This document shows positions 26,221 to 35,395 of a DNA stretch of 64,000 nt, one piece after another. Made by a program: the position numbers and the translations under genes. Where the stretch lies: positions 1,364,001-1,428,000 of the forward strand of contig OZ246985.1 of the NCBI GenBank assembly GCA_965232615.1, given 5' to 3'. Under the pieces are notes generated by a model, which worked only from the letters and a program-made list of their open reading frames with translations, had not been told where the DNA came from and did not search any database. This DNA comes from UBA2779 sp965232615 (GTDB lineage: Bacteria > Spirochaetota > Spirochaetia > DSM-2461). Every line of letters begins with the position of its first letter. Position 1 is the stretch's first letter.

Positions 26221-29016
26221 GTGTTTTTAAAGCACATTGAAATTCACGGATTTAAATCATTTGCAGACAAAACAGTTATAGAGTTCAGTGATGGAATTAC
26301 AGCATTGCTCGGTCCGAATGGCTGTGGGAAAAGCAATATCGTTGATGCAATCAAGTGGGTACTTGGCGAGCAATCCGTCCGAAATATGCGTGCCGAACGG
26401 ATGGATGATGTTATTTTTAGCGGAACCGAAGACCGCAAATCTCTAAGCTTCGCCGAAGTTACTCTTGTTATTGCCAATGATGCGGGAATCCTTGTGTCTG
26501 AACATCCAGAAATAGCAATAAAACGACGAATTTTCAGGGAAGGGGACAGCGAATACTTTCTCAATGGGACTTCTGTGCGCTTGAAAGAAATTCGTGAACT
26601 GTTCTTCGATACAGGAATCGGAAAATCGGCCTATTCCATCATGGAACAAGGACGTATTGATCAGGTCCTTTCAAATAAACCTGAAGATCGCCGGCATCTA
26701 TTTGAAGAGGCTGCAGGTATTACAAAATTCAGAATGCGTGGCAGTGAAGCAGAGCGCAAACTGGTCCTCACTGAAGAGAATATTGTTCAGGTGGAAAGCA
26801 TACTGAGAGAAGTTCGTCGAAGTTATGAGACTCTTAAGAAACAAACAGAGAAAACCCAGGAATATCGACAATTACGTGAAACACTGTTTGAACTGGAACG
26901 TGACATCAAACTTATACAATGGAAAGAGTTGGAAAGGAATCGCAATAGATATGATAATCTGCTGACTGAGAAATCAAAGAAGCATTCCAGAATTGTTGAA
27001 AAAATTGACTCAATGAAAACAGCTCTTGCTGATGAACTAGATTCCGTGAATTCAATGGAATCAAGTCTCGTTGAAAGTCAGAAACAGGTTTATGGGATAG
27101 ACCTTGAAAAAGAGAACCAGGAGCGCATGCTGCATGGAATTTGTGAGCGGAGAAATGAAGCAGAAGAAGTGCTTGAAGCGACTGGAGTACGGGAAAAAAA
27201 TGCCACCGAGTCTCTAAAAGGGTTGGCTGAACTCAAGAAGGCACGGGAAGTTGATCTGGAGAAATATGCCGATCGAATGAAGGAGATTGAGAATAACATC
27301 ATTTCCTGCCGGAAAACCATTCAATCGGCCGATCTACGAATGCAGGAGATTTCAAACGAGAGTACTGAAAAACAGAATTCACTGCTGAAGGAAGAGAATG
27401 CTCATGAAAGATTCCAGGATGAATTACACACTTTGACAGATGATATCGTTCTGGAGCTGGACAAACATCTGGGTGAGGCCACTGATAACAGTGTGCGCCG
27501 TAACCTGGGAAAGCAGATATCGGATAGAATAGATGAGATGCGAATTCGAGTGGAAGGCCGTTCCAACCTGTTGATCGACCAGATAAAACTTGCAGATGGT
27601 GAAGAGGCACTGGCTCTGGTGGAAAATATAGCCACAGAGCTTGTTACTCTCACGGCATCACTGATTGAACTCGGAAGCCAGTTCAATCAGTATAAGGGAT
27701 TGGATTCTGACTTCCTGGAAGGATTTCTCGCTCCTGAAGGAATTATAACTCAGAAACGAGAGCTGGATGAAAAGATAATTACCTCAAGAGAAAGAACTGT
27801 TAACCTCAAAGAGTGTCTTTCTCATCTGAGTGACGAGAAGAACAGTCTTGTCATCAAGGTGCAGAAACTGAAGTCCAACCTGGAAGGCTTTCGAGTGTCT
27901 CAAGCCCGTACGATAACACAGGCAGCAGCGCTAGAAGATGCACTTGCTTCACTGGCGAGGGAAGTTGAGTCAGGAGAAAAACGTCTAAATGAAATTCTCC
28001 AGCAGCAAGTTACGGAAAGAATCAGGATAAAGAATCTCGATAATCAGATTAAGGAACAGATTGCTAAACGGGATGAAATGAATAAGACGCAGGAAAAACT
28101 CCGCAAAAACATGGTGAAACTGGAATCCGGGATTTCAAAAGAGAATAGCAGAATGACTGGCCGTGAAGTGAAACTGAAAGCATTGACAGCTCAAAGGACC
28201 TCTCTGGATCTAGAGAAGGAGAGGATTCATCTGGAATTAAAACATATTAATGAGGAAGAACAACAGCTGCTGTTTGATTTTCAGGACCGCCATTCACGAG
28301 ATCTCAATAACTTCGTGGATATGAAAGAAACTGTCCCTCAAAGCTCAAGGGAGATCAGGGAGCAGCAGGCCAGGGTAAAAAAAGAACTCAAATCCCTTGG
28401 ACATGTGAATCTGATGGCTCCCGAAGAATTCACAGAGGTTTCAGAACGGTACAGTTTTTTATGCAGTCAATTGGACGATCTGAACAAAGGACGAGAAGAT
28501 CTATCGAGAATTACTGAAGAGATACTTAAGGAATCTACAGTAAAATTCCTGAAAACCTACCAGCAGATTCAGAAAAATTTCCATGAAATGTTCAGGCGTC
28601 TATTCGGAGGGGGAAAGGCTGAACTCCGCCTGCTCAATCAGGATGATCCATTGAATTCCGGTGTTGAAATTTATGTTCAACCCCCTGGTAAAAAACTGGA
28701 AAATATAACATTACTATCTGGAGGGGAGAAATCGTTATGCGGGATTGCCCTGTTGTTTGCCACCTATTTGTCAAAGCCATCACCATTCTGTATTCTTGAT
28801 GAGATTGATGCTGCACTGGATGAGGTGAATATTCAGAGATTCATCAATGTATTGGTTGATTTCGGGAAGTTAAGTCAGTTTCTTATTATCACTCACAATA
28901 AGATGACTGTAACAGGGGCAGGAACATTACTGGGTGTTACTATGCAGGAATCAGGTGTCTCCCGACTTCTTACTCTGAGATTGGATGGGAAGGAACAGAG
29001 TATAAACGATGAATAA
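26221..29016 (+). CDS. smc: SMC chromosome segregation ATPase, short and without a canonical hinge
   Basis: I place the start at GTG 26221, preceded by GGGAGGG, because SMC proteins begin FLKHIEIHGFKSFADKT. The product has about 931 residues, well below the usual 1150-1190. The N-terminal head has Walker A GPNGCGKSN, and the C-terminal head has LLSGGEKSLCG and Walker B FCILDEIDAALDEVN. Coiled coils flank a central region (about residues 390-520). The glycine-rich hinge motifs of standard SMC are not visible there; instead there is a helical, acidic segment. It should condense and segregate DNA with ScpA and ScpB, whose genes are not here. It overlaps the next gene by 8 bases. Confidence 0.9.
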   Translation: MFLKHIEIHGFKSFADKTVIEFSDGITALLGPNGCGKSNIVDAIKWVLGEQSVRNMRAERMDDVIFSGTEDRKSLSFAEVTLVIANDAGILVSEHPEIAIKRRIFREGDSEYFLNGTSVRLKEIRELFFDTGIGKSAYSIMEQGRIDQVLSNKPEDRRHLFEEAAGITKFRMRGSEAERKLVLTEENIVQVESILREVRRSYETLKKQTEKTQEYRQLRETLFELERDIKLIQWKELERNRNRYDNLLTEKSKKHSRIVEKIDSMKTALADELDSVNSMESSLVESQKQVYGIDLEKENQERMLHGICERRNEAEEVLEATGVREKNATESLKGLAELKKAREVDLEKYADRMKEIENNIISCRKTIQSADLRMQEISNESTEKQNSLLKEENAHERFQDELHTLTDDIVLELDKHLGEATDNSVRRNLGKQISDRIDEMRIRVEGRSNLLIDQIKLADGEEALALVENIATELVTLTASLIELGSQFNQYKGLDSDFLEGFLAPEGIITQKRELDEKIITSRERTVNLKECLSHLSDEKNSLVIKVQKLKSNLEGFRVSQARTITQAAALEDALASLAREVESGEKRLNEILQQQVTERIRIKNLDNQIKEQIAKRDEMNKTQEKLRKNMVKLESGISKENSRMTGREVKLKALTAQRTSLDLEKERIHLELKHINEEEQQLLFDFQDRHSRDLNNFVDMKETVPQSSREIREQQARVKKELKSLGHVNLMAPEEFTEVSERYSFLCSQLDDLNKGREDLSRITEEILKESTVKFLKTYQQIQKNFHEMFRRLFGGGKAELRLLNQDDPLNSGVEIYVQPPGKKLENITLLSGGEKSLCGIALLFATYLSKPSPFCILDEIDAALDEVNIQRFINVLVDFGKLSQFLIITHNKMTVTGAGTLLGVTMQESGVSRLLTLRLDGKEQSINDE

Positions 29017-29392
29017 CCCGTTTAAGTTGATTACAAAGCAGGAATTGTTCATAGTATCGGGAATAGCTCTCATTGTAACCCTCATCTCGATTATTATCAT
29101 TATAATTAGCACTTCTGCGAGAAACGAAAGTAATATATCTGCCGGTATTGAGGAAAGCAATAGAATTGAACGGCAGGCTCTATTACGGGGGAGTGGGTTT
29201 GGTATTGAAGATTTTTATCGGGACATCAGGGAACCCGAGCCCGAAGTATCCTACCCTGTATATCGACGTAAATCTGCCTGGACTGATGATGATATCGAAT
29301 TGTACTGGATTGATCCTGCGGAAGCAGGAATCGATACCCTTGAAACCGATAATGATAAGCTAATTTTGCAATCACTGGAATCCGCAAAGTGA
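29009..29392 (+). CDS. small single-pass membrane protein
   Basis: The 127-residue product has one strongly hydrophobic segment (about residues 14-34, ending IIIIIIS) after a short basic N-terminus. An acidic soluble domain follows that includes DFYRDIREPEPEVSYPVYRR. It overlaps smc by 8 bases and the next gene by 4, so the three are probably coupled. I do not recognise the family. The position between smc and a large lipoprotein gene suggests an envelope protein of spirochaete type. Confidence 0.65.
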   Translation: MNNPFKLITKQELFIVSGIALIVTLISIIIIIISTSARNESNISAGIEESNRIERQALLRGSGFGIEDFYRDIREPEPEVSYPVYRRKSAWTDDDIELYWIDPAEAGIDTLETDNDKLILQSLESAK

Positions 29393-30876
29393 TGAAGGGG
29401 ATTGCGATATTCCTGTCATCTTTATCAGTATTGATTTCAATCATATCAACACAGACGGCATGTGTCAGTACTGTAGAAAATGATGGTCCGTTACAGAAAG
29501 CAGACAATGATTTAAATTCGAGCGAACCACAGGATTCCGATGACCCCCTGGTTTTGAGCAAGAACATATCCACAGTAGAGGATTCCCCGACTTCCGAAAC
29601 AGTCGTGGATACCCCTCAGGCAGATGAAAGAGCTATGGTTGCTCCCCCCACATCTGAAACAGCGATGGATACCCCTCTGACACCCGAAACAGTCGTGGAT
29701 GCCCCTCAGGCAGATGAAAGAGCTATGGTTGCTTCCCCCACATCTGAAACAGCGATGGATACCCCTCCGACACCCGAAACAGTCGTGGATCCCACTCTGG
29801 CAACAGAAAGAGCCATGGATGCTTCCCCTACATCCGAAATATCGATGGATACTCTCTCCACATCTGAAACAATCATGGATACCCCTCCGACACCTGGAAC
29901 AGTCACGGATGCCACCCCGGCATCCGAAACTACCATGAATGCTCCTCCGATATCCGAAACAGTCGTGGATGCTTCCCCCACATCTGAAACAACTATGGAT
30001 ACCCCTCTGACACCTGGAACAGTCACGGATGCCACCCCGGCATCCGAAACTACCATGAATGCTCCTCCGATATCCGAAACAGTCGTGGATGCTCCCCCCA
30101 CATCTGAAACAACTATGGATACCCCTCTGACAGCCGTGAAACATGATTCAAGTGATTTTTCTCCGACTCTGGAAGGTTGGGGCTGGGTATTTCGCTCTGA
30201 TCTTTCCACTCCGGGTAATTGGCGTTTTTTGAATCGAGAACGTGCGGGAAATTCGACGAAGTTCAATTTCAATTTTGATGATGAAGGAACCTGGAGCTTC
30301 GTATTTGATCAGCAGAATCTATCTGAGGGAGGTCGTCGACGTGAGATCCGCAAGTTGAAATACAGTAAAGATCTGGGTGTTGAGATCATTGACAGCGGCG
30401 AATTGAATTCACCAGTTCCTGAGACTGAAGAGTACACGGATATACAGGATGACCCGGAACCAGTTCCGAAAGAATCTGTTGCTGTGGACAGTCGAACTAC
30501 TGAAGCTTTGATTCAAGAAGCAATAAAAAATGGTTCAGCCGGGGAAATCGCTTCATTGCTACCGCGCTATATGGAAAATGAAGTAGATCCTGAAGTCCTG
30601 GATTCAGTTGTAAATATTCTGGATGATGCTGCTGGTTATGAAGAAGAAGTTTTTAACGCGCTGATATCACTCTCACAGTTCAGTTCCCATCAAAAAAATG
30701 CAGAATGGCTGTTTCGGTTGGCATCATTCCTTGCAAAACCTGGAGAAAAAAGAAGTCTTTCTCAAGCTGTTGTTTTTTACCAGAAAGTTATTGATTCATG
30801 GCCGCTTTCCAGATGGAGGGAGTTGGCAGAAGAAAGGCTCATCTGGTTGAAACGTCATTACTTCCGATCACAGTAG
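29389..30876 (+). CDS. repeat-rich lipoprotein or secreted protein with TPR-like end
   Basis: Start options are GTG 29389 and ATG 29392. A hydrophobic N-terminus ends in STQTACVS, a possible lipobox. Residues about 65-245 are a low-complexity array of roughly 10-residue units of the type TSETxMDTP, with longer-order duplication (DATPASETTMNAPPISETVV occurs twice). Then comes a beta-like domain (GWGWVFRSDLSTPGNWRFLN) and an alpha-helical C-terminus (from about residue 360) with TPR-like spacing. The array probably forms an extended stalk. It is the last gene of the smc unit. Confidence 0.7.
   Translation: MMKGIAIFLSSLSVLISIISTQTACVSTVENDGPLQKADNDLNSSEPQDSDDPLVLSKNISTVEDSPTSETVVDTPQADERAMVAPPTSETAMDTPLTPETVVDAPQADERAMVASPTSETAMDTPPTPETVVDPTLATERAMDASPTSEISMDTLSTSETIMDTPPTPGTVTDATPASETTMNAPPISETVVDASPTSETTMDTPLTPGTVTDATPASETTMNAPPISETVVDAPPTSETTMDTPLTAVKHDSSDFSPTLEGWGWVFRSDLSTPGNWRFLNRERAGNSTKFNFNFDDEGTWSFVFDQQNLSEGGRRREIRKLKYSKDLGVEIIDSGELNSPVPETEEYTDIQDDPEPVPKESVAVDSRTTEALIQEAIKNGSAGEIASLLPRYMENEVDPEVLDSVVNILDDAAGYEEEVFNALISLSQFSSHQKNAEWLFRLASFLAKPGEKRSLSQAVVFYQKVIDSWPLSRWRELAEERLIWLKRHYFRSQ
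29591..30130 (+). repeat. in-frame 30-bp repeat array
   Basis: About 18 diverged 30-bp units encode the TSETxMDTP-type repeats. Two adjoining 120-bp blocks (29898-30017 and 30018-30137 approximately) are nearly identical, which points to recent expansion. Such arrays commonly vary in copy number between strains. Confidence 0.75.
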
Positions 30877-31008
30877 AATAATTATCCTCTTCATGAATCT
30901 CCATGGTGATTCTAACCGAATCTGACTGGCGCTGTGTTGTTGATATTTGTGCGGGAACAGTTTTCTGTCTGCGAATCCTTCTCACCCGGTACTTGATCAG
31001 CTCTGTGG

Positions 31009-31037
31009 TTGACTGATTCCCGGTTTGCCAATAGACT
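31009..31037 (+). promoter_or_regulatory. sigma-70-type promoter of ffh operon
   Basis: TTGACT at 31009-31014 and TAGACT at 31032-31037 are separated by 17 bases. The ATG of ffh starts only 8 bases after the -10 box and no ribosome-binding site intervenes, so the transcript may be leaderless or nearly so. Confidence 0.6.
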
Positions 31038-31045
31038 GACTCAAT

Positions 31046-32395
31046 ATGCTTGACAAATTAACAGAGGCTTTTTCAAAAATCTCACGGCGTTTCTCCGGTA
31101 ATCATCGTATCAGTGAGAAGAACATTCGGGATGCTGTAGAAGACATAAAGACTGCACTCCTGGAAGCTGATGTCAATCTGCGGGTTGTTCGTCAACTCGT
31201 GAATCAAACGATTGAAGAATCTCTTGGAGAAACAGTTCTGAAGTCAGTAAATCCAGGTCAGCAGTTTATCAAGATTGTTCATGATAAAATCCAGGCTCTG
31301 CTGGGTGACGATGCCTCGGAACTGAAGCTACGGGGACCTGACACGGTATCTGTTATTATGATAATGGGGCTTCAAGGATCGGGCAAAACTACAACGACGG
31401 CAAAGCTGGCACATCGACTCAAAAATGAAGGACGTCGTGTGTTGATGGCTGCCGCTGATTTAACACGACCGGCAGCAGCGGAACAATTAGAAAAACTTGG
31501 TCAGCAGATTGATGTCGAGGTATACAGGGAGAGTCGATCAAAACCAGAAAAAATCACTAAGAACGCATATAAAAAAGCAAATAAGGAACAGTTTAATGTT
31601 CTTATTGTGGATACGGCTGGCCGTATGCAAGTCGATACTGATCTGATGCGGGAAATCAAACGAGTTCAGAATTCCGTGTCTTGTGATGAAACACTTCTTG
31701 TAGCAGATTCCATGACTGGTCAGAACTCGGTTGAGATTGCCAGAAAATTTAATGAAGAGCTGGATCTTTCAGGTGTAATACTGAGTAAGTTTGATTCAGA
31801 TACACGTGGTGGTGCTGCCTTATCGTTCAAAAAAATTACTGGTAAACCGATCAAATTCATTGGTGTCGGTGAAAAGATAGAAGATCTGGAAGTATTTTAC
31901 CCTGAGCGAATTGCTTCCCGGATCCTGGGAATGGGAGATGTGGTCTCTCTGGTGGAAAAAGCCCGGGGAACTATGGAGGACGATGAAGCTAATAAACTTC
32001 AGGAGAAAATACTCAAATCCAGGTTTACACTTGAGGATTACCTCGACCAGATCAGTCGAATGCGGCAAATAGGCAGCATGAAAACAATAATGGAAATGAT
32101 GCCTGGTATGGCAGGTCAAATTGATGAGTCAAAACTGGATGAGTCTCAGTGGAAGAAAGATGAGGCTATTATCCTGTCGATGACCTTGGCTGAACGCAGG
32201 AATCATAATATACTTGGTCCACCCAGACGCAAACGAATAGCCAGAGGAAGTGGTACAAACATTGCGGCTGTGAACAGATTATTGAAGACTTTTGATAGGT
32301 CACGAAACATGATGAAAAAAATGGCAAAGAATAAGAAACTACAGAAACAGTTTCTGGGCGGCATGACTGTCCCGGAGCATGGTGTAAGGAGATAA
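31046..32395 (+). CDS. ffh: signal recognition particle protein Ffh
   Basis: The 449-residue protein has the SRP54 order: N-domain helices, a G-domain with GLQGSGKTTTTAKLAH (P-loop), DTAGRMQVD and LSKFDSDTRGGAALS, and a Met-rich M-domain (about residues 300-445) with MRQIGSMKTIMEMMPGM. Ffh binds signal sequences and 4.5S RNA and delivers nascent chains to FtsY at the membrane. It leads the conserved ffh-rpsP-khpA-rimM-trmD-rplS order; rpsP begins 3 bases after its stop. Confidence 0.96.
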   Translation: MLDKLTEAFSKISRRFSGNHRISEKNIRDAVEDIKTALLEADVNLRVVRQLVNQTIEESLGETVLKSVNPGQQFIKIVHDKIQALLGDDASELKLRGPDTVSVIMIMGLQGSGKTTTTAKLAHRLKNEGRRVLMAAADLTRPAAAEQLEKLGQQIDVEVYRESRSKPEKITKNAYKKANKEQFNVLIVDTAGRMQVDTDLMREIKRVQNSVSCDETLLVADSMTGQNSVEIARKFNEELDLSGVILSKFDSDTRGGAALSFKKITGKPIKFIGVGEKIEDLEVFYPERIASRILGMGDVVSLVEKARGTMEDDEANKLQEKILKSRFTLEDYLDQISRMRQIGSMKTIMEMMPGMAGQIDESKLDESQWKKDEAIILSMTLAERRNHNILGPPRRKRIARGSGTNIAAVNRLLKTFDRSRNMMKKMAKNKKLQKQFLGGMTVPEHGVRR

Positions 32396-32398
32396 AAT

Positions 32399-32650
32399 AT
32401 GAGTGTCAAAATAAGACTAAAAAGATTCGGTTCGAAGAAGCGTCCATATTACCGAGTCGTGGTCATGGATTCCAGGAGGCCGAGAGATGGCCGAACGATA
32501 GAAGAAGTTGGTGTTTACCATCCCATTGAAATAAAAGAAAAACAGTTTTCCATCAAAGAGGATAAGGTAAAGGAATGGCTGATCAAAGGTGCACGGCCGA
32601 CTCCAACGGTCAAGAGGCTGTTGAACAAAGTCAGTATTACCGTTAAGTAG
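32399..32650 (+). CDS. rpsP: 30S ribosomal protein S16
   Basis: The 83-residue protein starts MSVKIRLKRFGSKKRPYYRV, the S16 signature, and has the usual length. It is a primary-binding component of the 30S 5' domain. It lies between ffh and khpA with gaps of 3 and 5 bases. Confidence 0.97.
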   Translation: MSVKIRLKRFGSKKRPYYRVVVMDSRRPRDGRTIEEVGVYHPIEIKEKQFSIKEDKVKEWLIKGARPTPTVKRLLNKVSITVK

Positions 32651-32655
32651 GCATT

Positions 32656-32889
32656 ATGAGTACTGATCTTATTGAATATATTGTTCAAGCTCTGGTCGAT
32701 AATCCTGATCAAGTAGAAATAACCAGGATTAATGGGGAAAACTCCTCTATCTGGGAATTGAAGGTTGCAGAAGATGATATGGGTAAGATTATTGGCAAAC
32801 ATGGACGAATAGCCAGAGCAATGCGGATTTTACTCAGTGCTTCAGCAAGGGAATCCAACAAAAGATTTGCCCTCGAGATTCTTGACTGA
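32656..32889 (+). CDS. khpA: KH-domain RNA-binding protein KhpA
   Basis: The 77-residue product contains the KH loop GKIIGKHGRIARAMRIL (GxxG-type). It matches KhpA/YlqC, a small RNA-binding protein encoded between rpsP and rimM in many bacteria. The stop overlaps the rimM start by 8 bases. Confidence 0.93.
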   Translation: MSTDLIEYIVQALVDNPDQVEITRINGENSSIWELKVAEDDMGKIIGKHGRIARAMRILLSASARESNKRFALEILD

Positions 32890-33406
32890 GAAGCTTTCAT
32901 CGCAGTTTTCCATTGGTGCTGTAAGAACATCCTTTGGTGTGAAGGGCTGGTTGAAGCTTGTGAGTTTTTCTGGTGAATGGAAGCATTTCAAGGTCCTTTC
33001 ATCAGTTGTACTGGCAGATACTCATCGAAACAACCCGGAAAATTATGATATAGAGGGATTTCAAATTCACCATGGCAATGGGATAATGAAGCTTTCCAGA
33101 GTCGATGATCTTGAATCAGCCAGGGCCCTGGCAGGGCAGATCTTGTTTGTATCCAGGGAATTTGCAGTTCCATTGGAAGCTGATGAATGGTATGTCAGGG
33201 ATTTAATCGGTCTTTCTGTCATCGATAATGATTGCAATTATATTGGTGAGATAGTATCTATGATCAAAACTTCTGATGACCTGCTGGTGATCTCCCGAAC
33301 TGATAAAAGTCAGTTCATGGTGCCGTTTCGAAAGCAGTTCGTAGGAGAGCCGGATTTTGCTTCCTGTAGCATTGTTCTAGAGGCAAAATGGCTGGCTGAT
33401 CTATAA
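32882..33406 (+). CDS. rimM: 16S rRNA processing protein RimM
   Basis: I place the start at TTG 32882, giving about 174 residues that begin LTEKLSSQFSIGAVRTSFGV, which fits RimM (usually 165-180). An upstream in-frame start would extend it deep into khpA. The RimM N-terminal barrel is followed by a PRC-barrel with EWYVRDLIGLSVIDND. RimM assists 30S head assembly near S19. The stop overlaps the trmD start by one base. Confidence 0.9.
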   Translation: MTEKLSSQFSIGAVRTSFGVKGWLKLVSFSGEWKHFKVLSSVVLADTHRNNPENYDIEGFQIHHGNGIMKLSRVDDLESARALAGQILFVSREFAVPLEADEWYVRDLIGLSVIDNDCNYIGEIVSMIKTSDDLLVISRTDKSQFMVPFRKQFVGEPDFASCSIVLEAKWLADL

Positions 33407-34110
33407 TGAAATTCACATTCCTGAGCCTGTTTCCGCAGATATTTGAGGTTTTTTTTAGCGAGTCCATTATGGCAAGGGCTGTCGAACGAAATCTTGTTGA
33501 ATTTGAACTTGTCAATATCCGTGATTATGCTTATGATAAGCATCGTATCTGCGACGATTCTCCTTATGGGGGTGGGGCAGGAATGGTATTGAAACCTGAA
33601 CCGCTGTCACGAGCTCTTGATGAGGTCGGAGCCAGGGACAAATTGGTTGTGTATCCTACACCATCGGGAAAACCATTTAAGCAGGAAGTCGCTGAACTGC
33701 TGGCAAATGAAGAAGAATTGGTCATTATTTGCGGGCGATATGAAGGAATAGATCAACGTGTTATTGATCTATATGTAGATGAAGAAATTTCCATAGGTGA
33801 TTATGTCATTTCATCTGGTGAGATCGCATCATTAGTGATTGTTGATGCTGTGTATCGATTACTTGACGGTGTTATCAGGCAGGAATCATTGAAAGAGGAG
33901 AGCTTTGCACAACAGCTCCTGGAGTATCCGCACTACACCAGACCAGAGGTTTTCAGAGGTCTAAGGGTACCGGAAATTCTACGAAGTGGTCATCATGCAG
34001 AGATCAATTCATGGAGACAAAAAAAAAGGTTTGAAAAGACCTTGAGTAATCGACCCGACCTTCTTGAGAAAAAAGGTATGGAAAAAGGAAAAGAAAATGG
34101 ATCTTGTTAA
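33406..34110 (+). CDS. trmD: tRNA (guanine37-N1)-methyltransferase
   Basis: The 234-residue protein shows TrmD motifs: DSPYGGGAGMVLKPEP, IICGRYEGIDQRVIDLYVDE, SIGDYVISSGE and HYTRPEVFRGLRVPEIL. The deep-trefoil-knot region that binds S-adenosylmethionine is intact. It modifies G37 of tRNAs to prevent frameshifting. Its stop lies 14 bases beyond the ATG of rplS, so the reading frames overlap. Confidence 0.96.
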   Translation: MKFTFLSLFPQIFEVFFSESIMARAVERNLVEFELVNIRDYAYDKHRICDDSPYGGGAGMVLKPEPLSRALDEVGARDKLVVYPTPSGKPFKQEVAELLANEEELVIICGRYEGIDQRVIDLYVDEEISIGDYVISSGEIASLVIVDAVYRLLDGVIRQESLKEESFAQQLLEYPHYTRPEVFRGLRVPEILRSGHHAEINSWRQKKRFEKTLSNRPDLLEKKGMEKGKENGSC

Positions 34111-34483
34111 ATATGTAGAGGCAGAACAAATTAAGGATGGTGCCGAGAACTTTGGAGTTGGTGATACCATCAAAGTTCATTACCGTATAGTCGAGGGTAG
34201 TAATGAAAGGATACAGGTGTACGAAGGTTTAGTGTTAGCCCTCAATAACTCTGGAATCTGCCGTACTGTTACTGTTCGCAAGATTTCCTATGGTGTTGGA
34301 GTAGAAAGAATCTTTCCGGTTAATTCTCCCCGTGTTGAACGCTTTGAAGTTGTTCGTTCCGGTCGAGTTCGCCGCTCAAAATTGTACTATTTGCGTAACC
34401 GTATCGGTAAAAAAGCGATTAAGGTTCGGGAATTGATAGTCAGTAAGAGCAAAAAAAACAGCAGATCATCCGAATCAGGGTGA
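34097..34483 (+). CDS. rplS: 50S ribosomal protein L19
   Basis: The start at ATG 34097, with an AAAGGA site just upstream, gives MDLVKYVEAEQIKDG and about 128 residues. Typical L19 segments are FGVGDTIKVHYRI, RIQVYEGLVLALNNSG and VRRSKLYYLRNRIGKKA. L19 sits at the subunit interface of the 50S. The Lys/Ser-rich tail is a little longer than usual. The stop overlaps the GTG of the next gene. Confidence 0.95.
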   Translation: MDLVKYVEAEQIKDGAENFGVGDTIKVHYRIVEGSNERIQVYEGLVLALNNSGICRTVTVRKISYGVGVERIFPVNSPRVERFEVVRSGRVRRSKLYYLRNRIGKKAIKVRELIVSKSKKNSRSSESG

Positions 34484-34827
34484 AGCCATATCGGAAAGGT
34501 ATAGAAGGAGAAAACAAAGTTGCCTGCTATTTCGAGGAATGTGGGTATGAAATTTTGGAAAGACGATTCAGATCCAGGCTGGGAGAGGTCGATATTATAG
34601 CAAGGCAGAGAGATGTCATTGTTTTTATTGAGGTTAAAACCTGGGATGCTTTAGGCATGGAGAGTCTGAAGCATTCAATTGATTCACGGAAACGTGTTAA
34701 AATCAAGGAAACAGCATCAATTTACCTGTATCATCATCCAGAATTCAGCGATTGTCGTATCCGCTTCGATTTGGTTCTTCTGTCAAGGAAGATGGAAATT
34801 CTGAATCATTGGGATTATGCGTTTTAG
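34480..34827 (+). CDS. yraN: YraN/UPF0102 family nuclease-like protein
   Basis: The 115-residue product starts at GTG 34480. It carries KGIEGENKVACYFEECGYEI, RSRLGEVDIIARQRDVIVFI and EVKTW, the E...D...EVK pattern of restriction-endonuclease-like folds. YraN proteins are conserved but of uncertain role, possibly in DNA repair or recombination. It overlaps rplS by 4 bases. Confidence 0.9.
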   Translation: MKPYRKGIEGENKVACYFEECGYEILERRFRSRLGEVDIIARQRDVIVFIEVKTWDALGMESLKHSIDSRKRVKIKETASIYLYHHPEFSDCRIRFDLVLLSRKMEILNHWDYAF

Positions 34828-34842
34828 GGAGAAGGAGCTCCA

Positions 34843-35004
34843 ATGGTACGCATCGCTAAACAAACAGACCCAGCAAAACTGGCAGAGCTGAAGGTTCAAA
34901 TCAATGACCAGAGGTATCTGCAGGTAGCGATTGAAAGGATAGCGAAGAGCTTGACTGATGAAATCGTAAACCGTACTGGGGAGACAAATGAGTACAAGAT
35001 CTAA
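34843..35004 (+). CDS. 53-residue conserved small protein
   Basis: A short frame with a strong GGGAGAAGGAG ribosome site encodes MVRIAKQTDPAKLAELKVQI and onward to TAA at 35002. It is predicted to be mostly helical and has no recognised domain. The stop lies 14 bases past the next gene's ATG, so both are translated from one mRNA. The tight spacing and good ribosome site make it likely to be real. Confidence 0.7.
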   Translation: MVRIAKQTDPAKLAELKVQINDQRYLQVAIERIAKSLTDEIVNRTGETNEYKI

Positions 35005-35395
35005 ACAAAGCGGCAGGCGTGGTCGTCGTCGGAATCGCCCGCCTCGATTAGATTCATCACGACCCCTTGATTATGAAATGGTTCTCTGCGGAATTTGCAG
35101 AGAACCAGTCAAGGATATCTATTCTGCATTATCCCATCCAAAGGATGGGATTGCAGTTCATTTTGATTGTGCGCTGAAAGACGCAGAAAAGAAACTCAAA
35201 CCGCAAAAAGATGAAAAAATCATTTACCACGGTAAAGGTTGTTTCGCAGTGATCGCAACCTATCCCAACAATCAAAACAAGCTGAAAATTCTTCGAAGAA
35301 TAGATTGGGAGGAATTGGATGAATCTCCCGACTGGAGGAAGAAACTTCAAACAAATATACTTAAAGGTTCCCTTAGATCAGTAATTCTCTTTTAA
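34988..35395 (+). CDS. basic zinc-finger-like protein, unknown
   Basis: The 135-residue protein has a very basic N-terminus (RRGRRRNRPPR) followed by CGICREPVKDIYSALSHP and an HFDC, a C-x2-C...H-x2-C pattern likely to bind zinc. The middle and end are mixed alpha/beta. Basic charge and operon position behind ribosome and RNA genes suggest nucleic-acid binding, by inference. It converges with the next gene, overlapping its end by 18 bases. Confidence 0.65.
   Translation: MSTRSKQSGRRGRRRNRPPRLDSSRPLDYEMVLCGICREPVKDIYSALSHPKDGIAVHFDCALKDAEKKLKPQKDEKIIYHGKGCFAVIATYPNNQNKLKILRRIDWEELDESPDWRKKLQTNILKGSLRSVILF

Noticed and set aside
29512..30144. A 210-codon Cys/Gly-rich minus-strand frame
   Set aside because: It is the antisense reading of the 30-bp repeat array; its regularity comes from the repeat, not from a protein family.
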